Assembly: GCF_002754315.1 (NCBI RefSeq)
Contig: NZ_PEFE01000001.1
Location: 3,348,001-3,412,000 of the forward strand
Length of the DNA: 64,000 bases
Source of the DNA: Flavobacterium sp. 11
GTDB lineage: Bacteria > Bacteroidota > Bacteroidia > Flavobacteriales > Flavobacteriaceae
Reading direction: 5' to 3'
The notes below the pieces were generated by a model. The model was not told where the DNA came from. It made no database searches and saw only the letters and a list, made by a program, of their open reading frames with translations. A program made the translations under genes and the position numbers. This document shows positions 44,523 to 52,716 of the stretch, piece after piece (the first letter of the stretch is position 1; every line of letters begins with the position of its first letter).

Positions 44523-44918
44523 ATGAAACATCTCAAAGCATTTCTAGTCTTGGCATTTATTGTAGTCGCAAACTCCGTTTCGGCGCAATCCACTTTCGAA
44601 AAATGGCCTGCCATAAAAGAATTTCACGAAGTAATGTCACAAACATTTCATCCTGCTGAAGAAGGAAATCTTGCTCCAATCAAAGCACGTTCAGAAGAAA
44701 TGATGAACAAAGCCGCCATGTTATTAAAGTCTGATATTCCTGCAGAATTTAGAACAAACGCTATATTGGCTTCAGCTGAAAGATTACAGTTAAAAAGTAA
44801 AGCACTGCATAAATTAGTTACTTCAAATGGATCTGATGCAGCAATTTTGAAATCAATCACTGATTTACACGACACTTTTCATGAGATTGTGGGACTTTGT
44901 TCCGATACAAAAAAATAA
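44523..44918 (+). CDS. Exported small hypothetical protein
   Basis: A 131-residue protein with a signal peptide (residues 1-21, MKHLKAFLVLAFIVVANSVSA) and a mature all-helical domain. Its spacing (EFHEVMSQTFHPAEEGNLAPIKARSEEMMNKA; HKLVTSNGSDAAI; LHDTFHEIVGLC) resembles periplasmic cytochrome c'-like or DUF-type four-helix bundles. It has no haem motif; a single cysteine is near the end. The histidines suggest possible metal binding, which is inference. Its own terminator follows. Confidence 0.72.
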   Translation: MKHLKAFLVLAFIVVANSVSAQSTFEKWPAIKEFHEVMSQTFHPAEEGNLAPIKARSEEMMNKAAMLLKSDIPAEFRTNAILASAERLQLKSKALHKLVTSNGSDAAILKSITDLHDTFHEIVGLCSDTKK

Positions 44919-44924
44919 AAAACT

Positions 44925-44955
44925 AAAGCCTAATCAACTGATTAGGCTTTCTTCC
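44925..44955 (+). terminator. Terminator after the exported small protein
   Basis: AAAGCCTAATC (44925-44935) pairs perfectly with GATTAGGCTTT (44940-44950) around a 4-base loop AACT, followed by a T-rich tract. Confidence 0.88.
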
Positions 44956-44981
44956 TTTTACACCTTATCAATTCAATAAAA

Positions 44982-45242
44982 ATGCCACATTTATTAGCAA
45001 AACTTAAAAATGTTCCTATTGCGGTCATTAGAGAGATTTTAGAAAAAGACAAAGCCTTTCATGCCGAAAATAATATGTTTCTGGAGCATCTTTGGCAAAA
45101 TGCCGATGATGAAAATGAAGTGTTTTTTCTTTTTCGAATAAATGATATTGATGAAACCAAAGCATTGATACATCAACTTCATGCTGATGCTTTGACCCAA
45201 GATGCCAATGCAAATCTTCCAATAATGACTTATTTAAAATAA
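44982..45242 (+). CDS. Small hypothetical protein
   Basis: An 86-residue cytoplasmic protein I do not recognise. The pattern is alternating helix and strand (AVIREILEKDKAFHAENNM; NEVFFLFRINDIDETKALIHQLHADAL), compatible with a ferredoxin-like or dimeric alpha-beta barrel fold. It has several histidines but no cysteines. It ends one base before the glyoxalase-like gene, so the two are very likely translated from one message. Confidence 0.65.
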   Translation: MPHLLAKLKNVPIAVIREILEKDKAFHAENNMFLEHLWQNADDENEVFFLFRINDIDETKALIHQLHADALTQDANANLPIMTYLK

Positions 45243-45243
45243 C

Positions 45244-45633
45244 ATGCTACAACTTAATAAAGTTCACCACATCGCCATTATTTGTTCTGATTATCAGAAA
45301 TCAAAAACATTCTACACAAATATTTTAGGACTAACAATTGTTCAAGAAATTTATCGCGAAGAAAGACAATCGTATAAACTGGATTTGGCTTTAAACGGAA
45401 ATTACATCATTGAGATTTTTTCGTTTCCAAATCCTCCGCAACGCCCTTCAAAACCTGAAGCGTCAGGATTACGCCATTTAGCTTTTGAAGTTGACGACAT
45501 TCAATTAACACGCGATTTTTTAGTCCATAACAATATAAGTTCAGAAGAAATTCGTGTTGATGAACACACTAAAAAACGCTTTTTCTTTATTGCAGATCCA
45601 GATGATTTACCGATAGAGTTTTATGAAAAATAA
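45244..45633 (+). CDS. VOC-family protein (GloA2-like)
   Basis: A 129-residue vicinal-oxygen-chelate protein with two beta-alpha-beta-beta-beta modules. Metal-ligand positions are visible: VHHIAIICSDYQKSKTFYTNIL (first His), IIEIFSF (Glu), SGLRHLAFEVDDI (second His) and PIEFYE at the end (Glu). This is the lactoylglutathione-lyase-like SMU1112c/YwbC/GloA2 type. The true substrate is unknown. It follows the small gene by one base. Confidence 0.9.
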   Translation: MLQLNKVHHIAIICSDYQKSKTFYTNILGLTIVQEIYREERQSYKLDLALNGNYIIEIFSFPNPPQRPSKPEASGLRHLAFEVDDIQLTRDFLVHNNISSEEIRVDEHTKKRFFFIADPDDLPIEFYEK

Positions 45634-45762
45634 GTCATTTTTGTTTATGAAAAAGTAAAAACAATGTATTAATCGCAAAAGAAAATAGTCCAATCCTTTT
45701 TTCAATTCAAATCTGATTTTGTTTCTTTAATTTTGTAATACTCAGACACATTACTTTTTCAA

Positions 45763-47043
45763 ATGAACAATACCGCACAAATTAAAAAGAACTATCAATT
45801 CATTAAACTTCAAAAACTTGTTGTTGTATCCATTTTAATTGGTTTTCTTTCTGCTTTTTTGGGTGTTATTTTGAAAAACACAACTGAATATTATGAAGAA
45901 ATCTTTTTTCACCAAACGATTGTAAATCCAATATTTTTTGTTGTTTTCCCCGTTTTTGGATTGTCAATTATTTATTTTCTTAGGGAGTATTTATTTAAGA
46001 AAAAGGAAAACAAAGGCATAAAAGAAGTTTTTGAAAGCACTAATTCCAATTCGAAGAATTTACCAAGCTATAAAATTCCTTCCCATTTCATTAACGGTTT
46101 ATTGACCGTGGTTTTTGGTGGCTCTACAGGAATAGAAGTCTCGACAGTTGTTGCTTCAGCTACTATTGGTTCCGTTGCACAAAGGAAACAAAATATATTC
46201 AGACAATACAAAACCGAGTTAATCTGTGCAGGAGTTGCGGCGGGAATTACTGCATTATTCAGCAGTCCAATTGCCGGAATTCTATTTTCACTTGAAGTGA
46301 TTTCAAAAAAAGTAACTCGAGCTTTTGTAGTAACAAATCTTATAGCCGTTTCAATCGCTTTTGAACTCATTTATTTGTTGGACGAAAAACCTTTGTTTGC
46401 AGTAAACATTACAACTTGGCACATTAGCGCAATTCCCTACTTTATACTATTGGGAATTATTGCAGGAATAAATTCGGTTTATTTAACCCGTTGTGTGTTG
46501 TTTTTTAAAGAACAATTTTCGAAAATAAAAGTGCCTTATTTCAAAATTATCTTCGGATCTATAATTTTAAGTATTTCCCTTTTTGTATTTCCACAACTGT
46601 ATGGCGAAGGATATCATGCTATCAAGACTCTTTTTATTAATCCGAATGGAATCGTGCTTTCACTTTCATTGGTACTCACTTTCATCGGGATTTTAGTATT
46701 GAAGCCTATTGTTACTTCAGTTACTCTAGCTTCAGGAGGAGATGGTGGTGTTTTTGCCCCAAGCCTGTTTATTGGCGCATTTTTAGGACTATTAGTTGCT
46801 TTAGTTTTAAACACGTATTTCAATGCAAATGTAATTCCAATAAACTTTATGATAATAGGAATGGCAGCCGTTTTGAGTGCCAGTATTCATGCACCATTTA
46901 CCTCCATATTTTTAGTTTGCGGATTAACCAATGATTATACGTTGTTTCTTCCAATTCTAGTGGTTTGCTTGATTTCAAAATATACGGCTAAAATGATTTA
47001 TCCATTCACTGTTTACTCCTATTCTCCAAGTTTAGTAAAATAA
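45763..47043 (+). CDS. CLC-family chloride channel/transporter
   Basis: A 426-residue membrane protein with about ten helices and the CLC pattern. VVFGGSTGIEVSTVVASATIG occupies the place of the G-R-E-G-P loop, with the gating glutamate kept but flanked by I and V-S instead of R and G-P. SSPIAGILFSLEVI is the helix-G region, and SGGDGGVFAPSLFIGAFLG is the second pore loop. There is no CBS domain. It moves chloride, possibly fluoride or another halide, across the inner membrane. The HPP-family gene begins 7 bp downstream. Confidence 0.9.
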   Translation: MNNTAQIKKNYQFIKLQKLVVVSILIGFLSAFLGVILKNTTEYYEEIFFHQTIVNPIFFVVFPVFGLSIIYFLREYLFKKKENKGIKEVFESTNSNSKNLPSYKIPSHFINGLLTVVFGGSTGIEVSTVVASATIGSVAQRKQNIFRQYKTELICAGVAAGITALFSSPIAGILFSLEVISKKVTRAFVVTNLIAVSIAFELIYLLDEKPLFAVNITTWHISAIPYFILLGIIAGINSVYLTRCVLFFKEQFSKIKVPYFKIIFGSIILSISLFVFPQLYGEGYHAIKTLFINPNGIVLSLSLVLTFIGILVLKPIVTSVTLASGGDGGVFAPSLFIGAFLGLLVALVLNTYFNANVIPINFMIIGMAAVLSASIHAPFTSIFLVCGLTNDYTLFLPILVVCLISKYTAKMIYPFTVYSYSPSLVK

Positions 47044-47049
47044 TTATCT

Positions 47050-47655
47050 ATGCGTGTTCAAAAAATAAAAAGGAGTTATCGCAAAACCAAATACATTCTT
47101 TACAAAGAAACTTTAATTGATTTTAAGGAACATTTTTGGGCTTTTTTAGGTTCATTTATAGGCATCGGATTAATCGCCTACATGCAATCTAAAACTTTAT
47201 TGCATTTAGATGTAGTCTATTTAATTGGGTCTTTTGGAGCTTCAAGCGTATTGGTTTATGGAATTATCCAAAGTCCATTAGCACAACCCAGAAATCTAGT
47301 TGGCGGACATATCGTTTCTGCAATTGTAGGCGTTACTGTCGCTAAATTTGTTCCTGATATTTTATGGATAGCCGCACCTCTCGCTGTTTCCTTATCTATT
47401 GTTTTAATGCAAATGACAAAAACGCTACATCCTCCAGGTGGCGCCACAGCTTTGATTGCCATAATAGGAACACCAAAGATTAAAAATCTTGGCTATTGGT
47501 ATGTACTTTATCCAGTATTGAGCGGTGTGCTAATTTTATTGGTAGTGGCTTTGATTTTTAATAATATGACACCAAACAGGTCATATCCAAACCATAAAAA
47601 GTATCACATTATTAGAAAGAGGCTTGTTGGTAAGATTAAAAAAAGTCTTTCTTAA
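47050..47655 (+). CDS. HPP-family membrane protein
   Basis: A 201-residue protein with a basic N-terminal segment and four or so helices. The family name-giving motif HPPGGATALIAI is at about 126-137, and QPRNLVGGHIVSAIVGV at about 76. Plant and cyanobacterial relatives include chloroplast nitrite transporters, so anion transport is plausible. With the CLC gene directly upstream, it may act in the same anion-handling unit; this pairing is inference from 6 bp spacing. Confidence 0.9.
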   Translation: MRVQKIKRSYRKTKYILYKETLIDFKEHFWAFLGSFIGIGLIAYMQSKTLLHLDVVYLIGSFGASSVLVYGIIQSPLAQPRNLVGGHIVSAIVGVTVAKFVPDILWIAAPLAVSLSIVLMQMTKTLHPPGGATALIAIIGTPKIKNLGYWYVLYPVLSGVLILLVVALIFNNMTPNRSYPNHKKYHIIRKRLVGKIKKSLS

Positions 47656-47816
47656 CTTACCTATCAAATAAAGTATAATTAGCGTATTTATTTTGTACTA
47701 AAACCTAAATACTTTTAGAATAAATGACAATCAATCACTTATTCCCTTTGAAAGTCATACACAAAAATCTTATCAACAAATCTAAAATCTAAAATCTAAA
47801 TCTAAAAATTAAATTT

Positions 47817-47824
47817 TACCTTTG
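47817..47824 (+). promoter_or_regulatory. -7 element of the PRiA4-ORF3 gene
   Basis: TACCTTTG matches TAnnTTTG and lies 23 bp before the start at 47848. The -33 region is occupied by a short tandem array of TCTAAAA units (about 47781-47808) with no TTG. Confidence 0.45.
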
Positions 47825-47847
47825 AGCTTTCAATAAAAACAAAGATT

Positions 47848-48387
47848 ATGGTTTATAAATTTAGAGTGATTCTAGACGCGGAAGAAGATGTTTTTAGAGA
47901 CATTGCAATACTTGAAGACGATACTTTAGAAGATTTGCACAATGCAATTTTCAATTCCTTCGGATTTGACGGAATGGAAGTGGCTTCGTTTTATACTTGC
48001 GATGAAACTTGGAATCAAGAAGATGAAATTTCACTTTTTGATACCGGTGATATTCCAGGGGAGCAAAAAATCATGAGCGATTACCAATTGTCAGATATTT
48101 TAGATAAGGAAAATACTAAAATCATCTATGTTTATGATTTCATCAATATGTGGACATTCCTTGTAGAACTGGCTGCAATAGAAGATCAACTGGCTGGAAA
48201 TACCTATCCGGAAACTATTTTTTCTCACGGTGAAATGCCGGATGAAGCGATGGAAAAAAACTTTGAATCAGACAATGCCGATGACTACAATGATGAATTT
48301 GAAGACGGATTAGACGACGATGATTTGGATATGTTTGAAGGAGATGATAGTTTTGAAGATTTTGGATTTGAGGAAAACTGGAATTAA
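47848..48387 (+). CDS. PRiA4-ORF3-like (IS1096 passenger TnpR-type) protein
   Basis: A 179-residue protein of the plasmid pRiA4b ORF-3-like family: MVYKFRVILDAEEDVFRDIAI, then DTLEDLHNAIFNSFGFDG and the D-F-x-N/D-x-W region IIYVYDFINMWTF. The C-terminal 45 residues are highly acidic and disordered (DDDDLDMFEGDD). Despite the family's database name, no transposon features surround it. This is a chromosomal gene common in Flavobacteriia. A rho-independent hairpin follows. Confidence 0.88.
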   Translation: MVYKFRVILDAEEDVFRDIAILEDDTLEDLHNAIFNSFGFDGMEVASFYTCDETWNQEDEISLFDTGDIPGEQKIMSDYQLSDILDKENTKIIYVYDFINMWTFLVELAAIEDQLAGNTYPETIFSHGEMPDEAMEKNFESDNADDYNDEFEDGLDDDDLDMFEGDDSFEDFGFEENWN

Positions 48388-48408
48388 AGCATTATACAAT
48401 TAAGAATC

Positions 48409-48460
48409 AAGAGCCAAGATAAAAGACCTTTTTGCTGTCTTTCATCTTGGTTCTTTTATC
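48409..48460 (+). terminator. Terminator after the PRiA4-ORF3 gene
   Basis: AAGAGCCAAGAT (48409-48420) pairs with ATCTTGGTTCTT (48444-48455) with one G-T pair. An inner helix AAAGAC (48422-48427) / GTCTTT (48437-48442) extends it. A T-rich tail follows, 16 bp before the next start. Confidence 0.8.
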
Positions 48461-48475
48461 TAAAAAAATAAAAAT

Positions 48476-49534
48476 ATGATCAATTTATATAATACACACA
48501 TCGAAAACTTATCAATTCACAGAGTTGGTAATAAAAGTAGAAATGAAGCGATTTTTTTATCAGAGCAACCTTTTAATCTGAACGATGAAATTGTGCCTTT
48601 GATGAAAGAATTTTTCTTTAAACCATTTAGAGAAAAGGAAGAGAACTATTTTCAGTTTGCCCATGAAATTGATTTGGATTACAATGACATGTTCAAATTT
48701 GCAACTGAGATTTTTGAGAATCCAAATACGATTCATGAAGTTTCTCAAAAAATCACAAAACATTTATTTGAGCAATCTAATCATCCTCACATCAAGAATG
48801 GTGAAGTATATGTTACCTATTTAACCAACGTAAGCATTGATAATAATGTCGTGGATGCGATTGGAATTTTCAAAAGTGAGATTCAAGCTGACTTTTTACA
48901 ATTTGAAGAGAAAGAAACTCACTTAGAAATGATTTTGCAACAAGGTGTGAGTTTGAATAAATTAGACAAAGGGTGTTTAATCTTCAATTATAAAAAAGAA
49001 GAAGGTTATAAAATCTTGACGGTAGACAGCAACCGCTATGATGCCAGATATTGGTTAGAGCATTTCTTATCCGTTGATGCCTTTGAAGATGAAAACTTTA
49101 TCACTAAAAAGTATTTGAAATTCTGTCAGAACTTTGCTAAAGATGTTGTTTTCCCCGCTGAGGACAAGAAAGAAGAGGTGATGTTCATGAATCGTTCTGT
49201 GAACTATTTTGCAAAAAATGATCAGTTTGAGGAAACAAATTTCTTAAACGAAGTTTTAGACAATCCAGACTTAATTCCTGAGTTTAAAAACTATAAAGTA
49301 GACAAAGGAGAAAAATACAGTATTGAAGATGTTACGTCATTTCCTATTGCAAATGCCGCAGTTTCTGATGCTAGAAAATCAATCAAGAACGTGATTAATT
49401 TGGATACACACATCCAAATTAAAATGGACTTCATCAATCCTGAAAGTGCCGAGAAATTTGTAGAAAAAGGATGGGATGAAGAAAAACAAATGTATTACTA
49501 CTTAGTTTATTTCAATAAAGAAGAAAAAAGCTAG
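48476..49534 (+). CDS. Nucleoid-associated protein NdpA/YejK family
   Basis: A 352-residue protein of the 37-kDa nucleoid-associated protein family. The N-terminus MINLYNTHIENLSIHRVGN is characteristic, with YVTYLTNVSIDNNVVDAIGIFKS in the first third, KLDKGCLIFNYKKEEGYKILTVD in the middle and ARYWLEHFLSVDAFED after it. These are the standard positions for YejK relatives. It binds DNA as a chromosome-organising or spermidine-nucleoid component; the exact role in Bacteroidota is not known. It lies 88 bp after the PRiA4 gene with a terminator between. Confidence 0.9.
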   Translation: MINLYNTHIENLSIHRVGNKSRNEAIFLSEQPFNLNDEIVPLMKEFFFKPFREKEENYFQFAHEIDLDYNDMFKFATEIFENPNTIHEVSQKITKHLFEQSNHPHIKNGEVYVTYLTNVSIDNNVVDAIGIFKSEIQADFLQFEEKETHLEMILQQGVSLNKLDKGCLIFNYKKEEGYKILTVDSNRYDARYWLEHFLSVDAFEDENFITKKYLKFCQNFAKDVVFPAEDKKEEVMFMNRSVNYFAKNDQFEETNFLNEVLDNPDLIPEFKNYKVDKGEKYSIEDVTSFPIANAAVSDARKSIKNVINLDTHIQIKMDFINPESAEKFVEKGWDEEKQMYYYLVYFNKEEKS

Positions 49535-49561
49535 TTTATAATTTTTCACTTCTAAATTTTT

Positions 49562-49597
49562 AATCCTCAATTACTTAAGTAGTTGAGGATTTTTTTT
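49562..49597 (+). terminator. Terminator after ndpA-like gene
   Basis: AATCCTCAA (49562-49570) pairs with TTGAGGATT (49583-49591), with an inner palindrome TACT/AGTA, followed by T7 to 49597. Confidence 0.9.
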
Positions 49598-49693
49598 AAA
49601 TAAAATTCATTTTTTATAAGAATTTTATTGTTTTTATTAACTTAAAGTGTATTTCATCGATTTTATTTGATATTTAATCGGTTATTAATTAAG

Positions 49694-49713
49694 TTTAATC
49701 CCCTTTAATCCCC
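49694..49713 (+). repeat. Perfect 10-bp tandem repeat upstream of a small gene
   Basis: TTTAATCCCC occurs twice in immediate succession (49694-49703, 49704-49713), 22 bp before the start at 49735. G/C-rich blocks of this sort are rare in this AT-rich intergenic DNA. It could be an operator or a slipped-strand duplication. Confidence 0.45.
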
Positions 49714-49734
49714 AAATCTAAAGAACCAAATAGT

Positions 49735-49974
49735 ATGAGTACAACCGAAATCAAAGAAAAATTTCTCAGTAAAAAAATTCTGTGCTCGCTATTTGGTCAT
49801 AAAATAATTACAACCCGAAATGTCACAAATCATTTCAAAGAATTTAAATGCACTGTTTGTGAACTCGAATTAACTAACGATGAGAAAGGTCGAAAAACGT
49901 TTCTTACACCAGAACTAAAAGAAATAAATGAAACCCTCATAGGTTTCTACAATAAAAGAATTCATTCAGTCTAA
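49735..49974 (+). CDS. Small zinc-ribbon-like hypothetical protein
   Basis: A 79-residue protein with a compact C-x4-H ... C-x2-C arrangement (LCSLFGHKIITTRN ... EFKCTVCELEL), which looks like a treble-clef or ribbon zinc site and is reminiscent of DUF1660-type proteins. The rest is charged and helical, ending FYNKRIHSV. No partner is evident. The start is supported by a clean ATG and the absence of any upstream extension. Confidence 0.6.
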   Translation: MSTTEIKEKFLSKKILCSLFGHKIITTRNVTNHFKEFKCTVCELELTNDEKGRKTFLTPELKEINETLIGFYNKRIHSV

Positions 49975-50346
49975 AATTAATCACAGAAATTATTACAATT
50001 CATTTGATTACCAAAACAACCAATTATTACTTTTTATTCTTAAAAAAAAATATACCTACAAGAATAAAGATTCAATTATGTCTAACGGTACAAAAAAACA
50101 AAACCATGCTAATTCTTCTATTAATAAAATCAATACTGATATTGAGACAGAAAAACAATCAAAAAAAACTGCTTAGATACAATAGCATTTCTATTAGATA
50201 ATTTCAAAAACACACAGTCGTATTTTGTAACACAAAACATTTGATTTTCTAAATTAAAATCAAAGTAATTCTTTAGAAAAAAGAACCGGAAATTTGTCAA
50301 TCCAATTTCGTTTATTAGTAATTTTGTATTCTAAATAAACTATCAG
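49975..50346. other. Gene-free stretch before the GAF protein
   Basis: This 372-bp AT-rich interval has only poor reading frames; one of 65 codons (50004-50201) shows Lys/Ile/Leu-rich composition typical of random translation. The supported element is the promoter near its 3' end (50293-50326). Confidence 0.5.
50293..50326 (+). promoter_or_regulatory. Promoter of the GAF-domain gene
   Basis: TTTG (50293-50296) and TAATTTTG (50319-50326) are separated by 22 bp, within the flavobacterial range. The start codon is at 50347. Confidence 0.6.
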
Positions 50347-52716
50347 ATGGATTATCATTTGTTTAAAGAAAGCCCGTTCAAAACTCTAATTTCGTTCCAT
50401 AAACTCATTGAAGCTTTAGAGAAAATCGCAGTCACTAATGTCGATTACCGCTCAAATTATGCCAAAGCTTTATTGAAAGAAATAGAACCTTTCCCTGAAT
50501 TCAAAACAGGAATCGAGGATTTGAATTTAATTCCTGAAAACGAAACTCTGATAAACTATTTATTAGCTGATCTTTTCCCTACCGCGCTGACTCAAAACGA
50601 AATTAAAGCGGCTACCATTCCTTTTCAGAACTTTACGTTCAATTACTCCGAAAGATTCAAAAAAATACTTCAAAATGCCGGAAGAACATTTGATATGACA
50701 ATCAGGGATTTTGATCAAAATCAATTCTACATTATGAATTGTATTTTGATTTTGAATACCTTTTATAATCAACATTTTGATTTCAACAGACCTTTATTTT
50801 ACGATATCCCGGATGCAAATGGCATCATGAAGCATTATAGAATTCTATATAATGCTGATTTTATGGAAATCATCCCTACTGATAAATCGATAACATTATC
50901 TACTGAAGATATTGATTTATTGATGGATAATTATGACAATATCGATTTGTGGAAAGAAAAGTTCCCTTCAGAAAGCTGGATTTTAAAAGGCTTTGGTATT
51001 GTATCACTATTTGATGCATCTATTGAAAGTGCAATCTCAAATTTGAAAAGCAGTCTTTTAAAATCAGAAAAACATCAGACGGATAGTAGTAATGATTTTG
51101 AAACTATTTTTCGCTCTATTTTTAAAGTTTCAGATTTGAAAGTTGGTTTTATCATTTACAATGAAGAAGATGAAAAGTTTGTTAAGCCTCCCTATGATGA
51201 TAAAAAAATAGACAGTTTTATTCTACACGACATGCAAGAAGTCGATTGTAAAAATGCACTTTTTGGTTGCTCATTGGAAAATATTTTGGAACAAAATAAA
51301 CCGTTTGTAATTTCAAATGTTGAAAAATTTGCCAAAAAATCAGAAAATGAAAAACTGGGAGAACATTTTTTAAAACTCAATATTAAAAGCTGTATTCTTG
51401 CTCCGGTGATAAAAAACGGTAAACTTTTGGGCATCATAGAATTAGTTTCTGGAAAACCAAGAGAACTTAACAGCATTAATGTAAACAATCTGGATTTGAT
51501 TTTACCATACGTGGTAGACACATTGGAGCGTTACAAAAATGATATGCAACACCAAATAGAAGCTATCATTCAAAGAGAATATACAGCCATACACCCAAGT
51601 GTTTATTGGAAATTCAGAAGAGAAGCGCTTAAATATTTTCAGACTAATAATCCAAATAAAGACTATATATTTAAGGAAATTGTATTCAAGGAAGTATACC
51701 CTTTGTATGGTCAAATAGACATTAAAGGTTCGTCTAATCATAGAAATGAAACGGTAAAAGAAGATTTAAAAAATCAACTAGGTGCTCTTATAAAAATCTT
51801 TGAAAATCAAAATTCAAATACTAATTTAGTTTTATTAGAACAACGAAAATTTGAATTGCAATCATTTTACAATCAACTGGAATTCCCTTTAAAAGCGGAT
51901 ACCGAACAACAAATTCAACTTTACATAGAAAAAGAAATTCATCCTATTTTAAGGAATACAAAAACTAATGCGCTAGGTGAAACGCTGGAGCAAAATTACT
52001 TTGAAAGTCTAGATGAAAAAACAGGAATGTTTTACCATTCGAGAAAGAAATTTGACAATGCCATGTCTATTGTCAATAAAAAATTAGCTTCAATTCTTGA
52101 TAAAAAACAAATTGAAGCACAAAATATTTTTCCGCATTATTATGAGCGTTTCAAAACCGATGGTGTGGAACACAATCTTTATATAGGTTCATCAATTACG
52201 CCAAGTAAAGATTTTGATAGTATGTATCTTCATAATTTGAGATTATGGCAATTGCAAACCTTGTGCGAAATGGAGCTGGAACACCATCAACTCAAATCTA
52301 CTTTGCCTTATGAACTTGATGTAACTTCGTTGATTTTAGTGTTTAGTTCTGCTATTTCTATCCGATTTAGAATGGATGAGAAACGTTTTGATGTTGACGG
52401 TACCTACAATGCCCGTTACGAAGTAGTAAAAAAACGTATTGACAAAGCCAATATCAAAGGAAGCAAAGAGAGAATTACCGAAAAAGAAAAAATTACAATT
52501 GTCTATTCCCATAATAATGAGGAAACAGAATATTTGAATTATATCAAATTTCTACAATTTAAAAAAGTATTGGAACCAACCATCGAACAATTTGAAGTGG
52601 AAGAATTACAAGGCGTTTCGGGTTTAAGAGCAATCAGGGTAAAAGTGATTAATGATACTAAAGAACAAACGCCTAAAAACTTTTCTTACCAAGATTTACT
52701 GGATGAATTGAATTAA
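50347..52716 (+). CDS. Large GAF-domain protein
   Basis: A 789-residue cytoplasmic protein. An N-terminal helical region (1-235) is followed by a GAF-type sensor domain at about 255-400 (FRSIFKVSDLKVGFIIYNEEDEKF; LNIKSCILAPVIKNGKLLGIIELVSG). A long, mostly helical C-terminal region of about 380 residues has no recognised domain. No kinase, cyclase or DNA-binding motif is visible, so output may be through protein contact. The same protein type is conserved in Flavobacteriia. Its stop overlaps the stop of the convergent HD-PycTM gene by 4 bp. Confidence 0.8.
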   Translation: MDYHLFKESPFKTLISFHKLIEALEKIAVTNVDYRSNYAKALLKEIEPFPEFKTGIEDLNLIPENETLINYLLADLFPTALTQNEIKAATIPFQNFTFNYSERFKKILQNAGRTFDMTIRDFDQNQFYIMNCILILNTFYNQHFDFNRPLFYDIPDANGIMKHYRILYNADFMEIIPTDKSITLSTEDIDLLMDNYDNIDLWKEKFPSESWILKGFGIVSLFDASIESAISNLKSSLLKSEKHQTDSSNDFETIFRSIFKVSDLKVGFIIYNEEDEKFVKPPYDDKKIDSFILHDMQEVDCKNALFGCSLENILEQNKPFVISNVEKFAKKSENEKLGEHFLKLNIKSCILAPVIKNGKLLGIIELVSGKPRELNSINVNNLDLILPYVVDTLERYKNDMQHQIEAIIQREYTAIHPSVYWKFRREALKYFQTNNPNKDYIFKEIVFKEVYPLYGQIDIKGSSNHRNETVKEDLKNQLGALIKIFENQNSNTNLVLLEQRKFELQSFYNQLEFPLKADTEQQIQLYIEKEIHPILRNTKTNALGETLEQNYFESLDEKTGMFYHSRKKFDNAMSIVNKKLASILDKKQIEAQNIFPHYYERFKTDGVEHNLYIGSSITPSKDFDSMYLHNLRLWQLQTLCEMELEHHQLKSTLPYELDVTSLILVFSSAISIRFRMDEKRFDVDGTYNARYEVVKKRIDKANIKGSKERITEKEKITIVYSHNNEETEYLNYIKFLQFKKVLEPTIEQFEVEELQGVSGLRAIRVKVINDTKEQTPKNFSYQDLLDELN

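Noticed and set aside
47848..48387. Mobile element suggested by the family name 'IS1096 passenger TnpR'
   Set aside because: No transposase, inverted terminal repeats or target duplication flank the gene; the name is historical and the gene looks chromosomal.
50004..50201. 65-codon frame in the 49975-50346 gap
   Set aside because: Composition is random (Lys, Ile, Leu, Asn), with no hydrophobic core pattern or promoter. If one A is added in the A7 run near 50092-50098, a short hydrophilic frame from ATG 50078 ends at a TAG, but that is too speculative to annotate.
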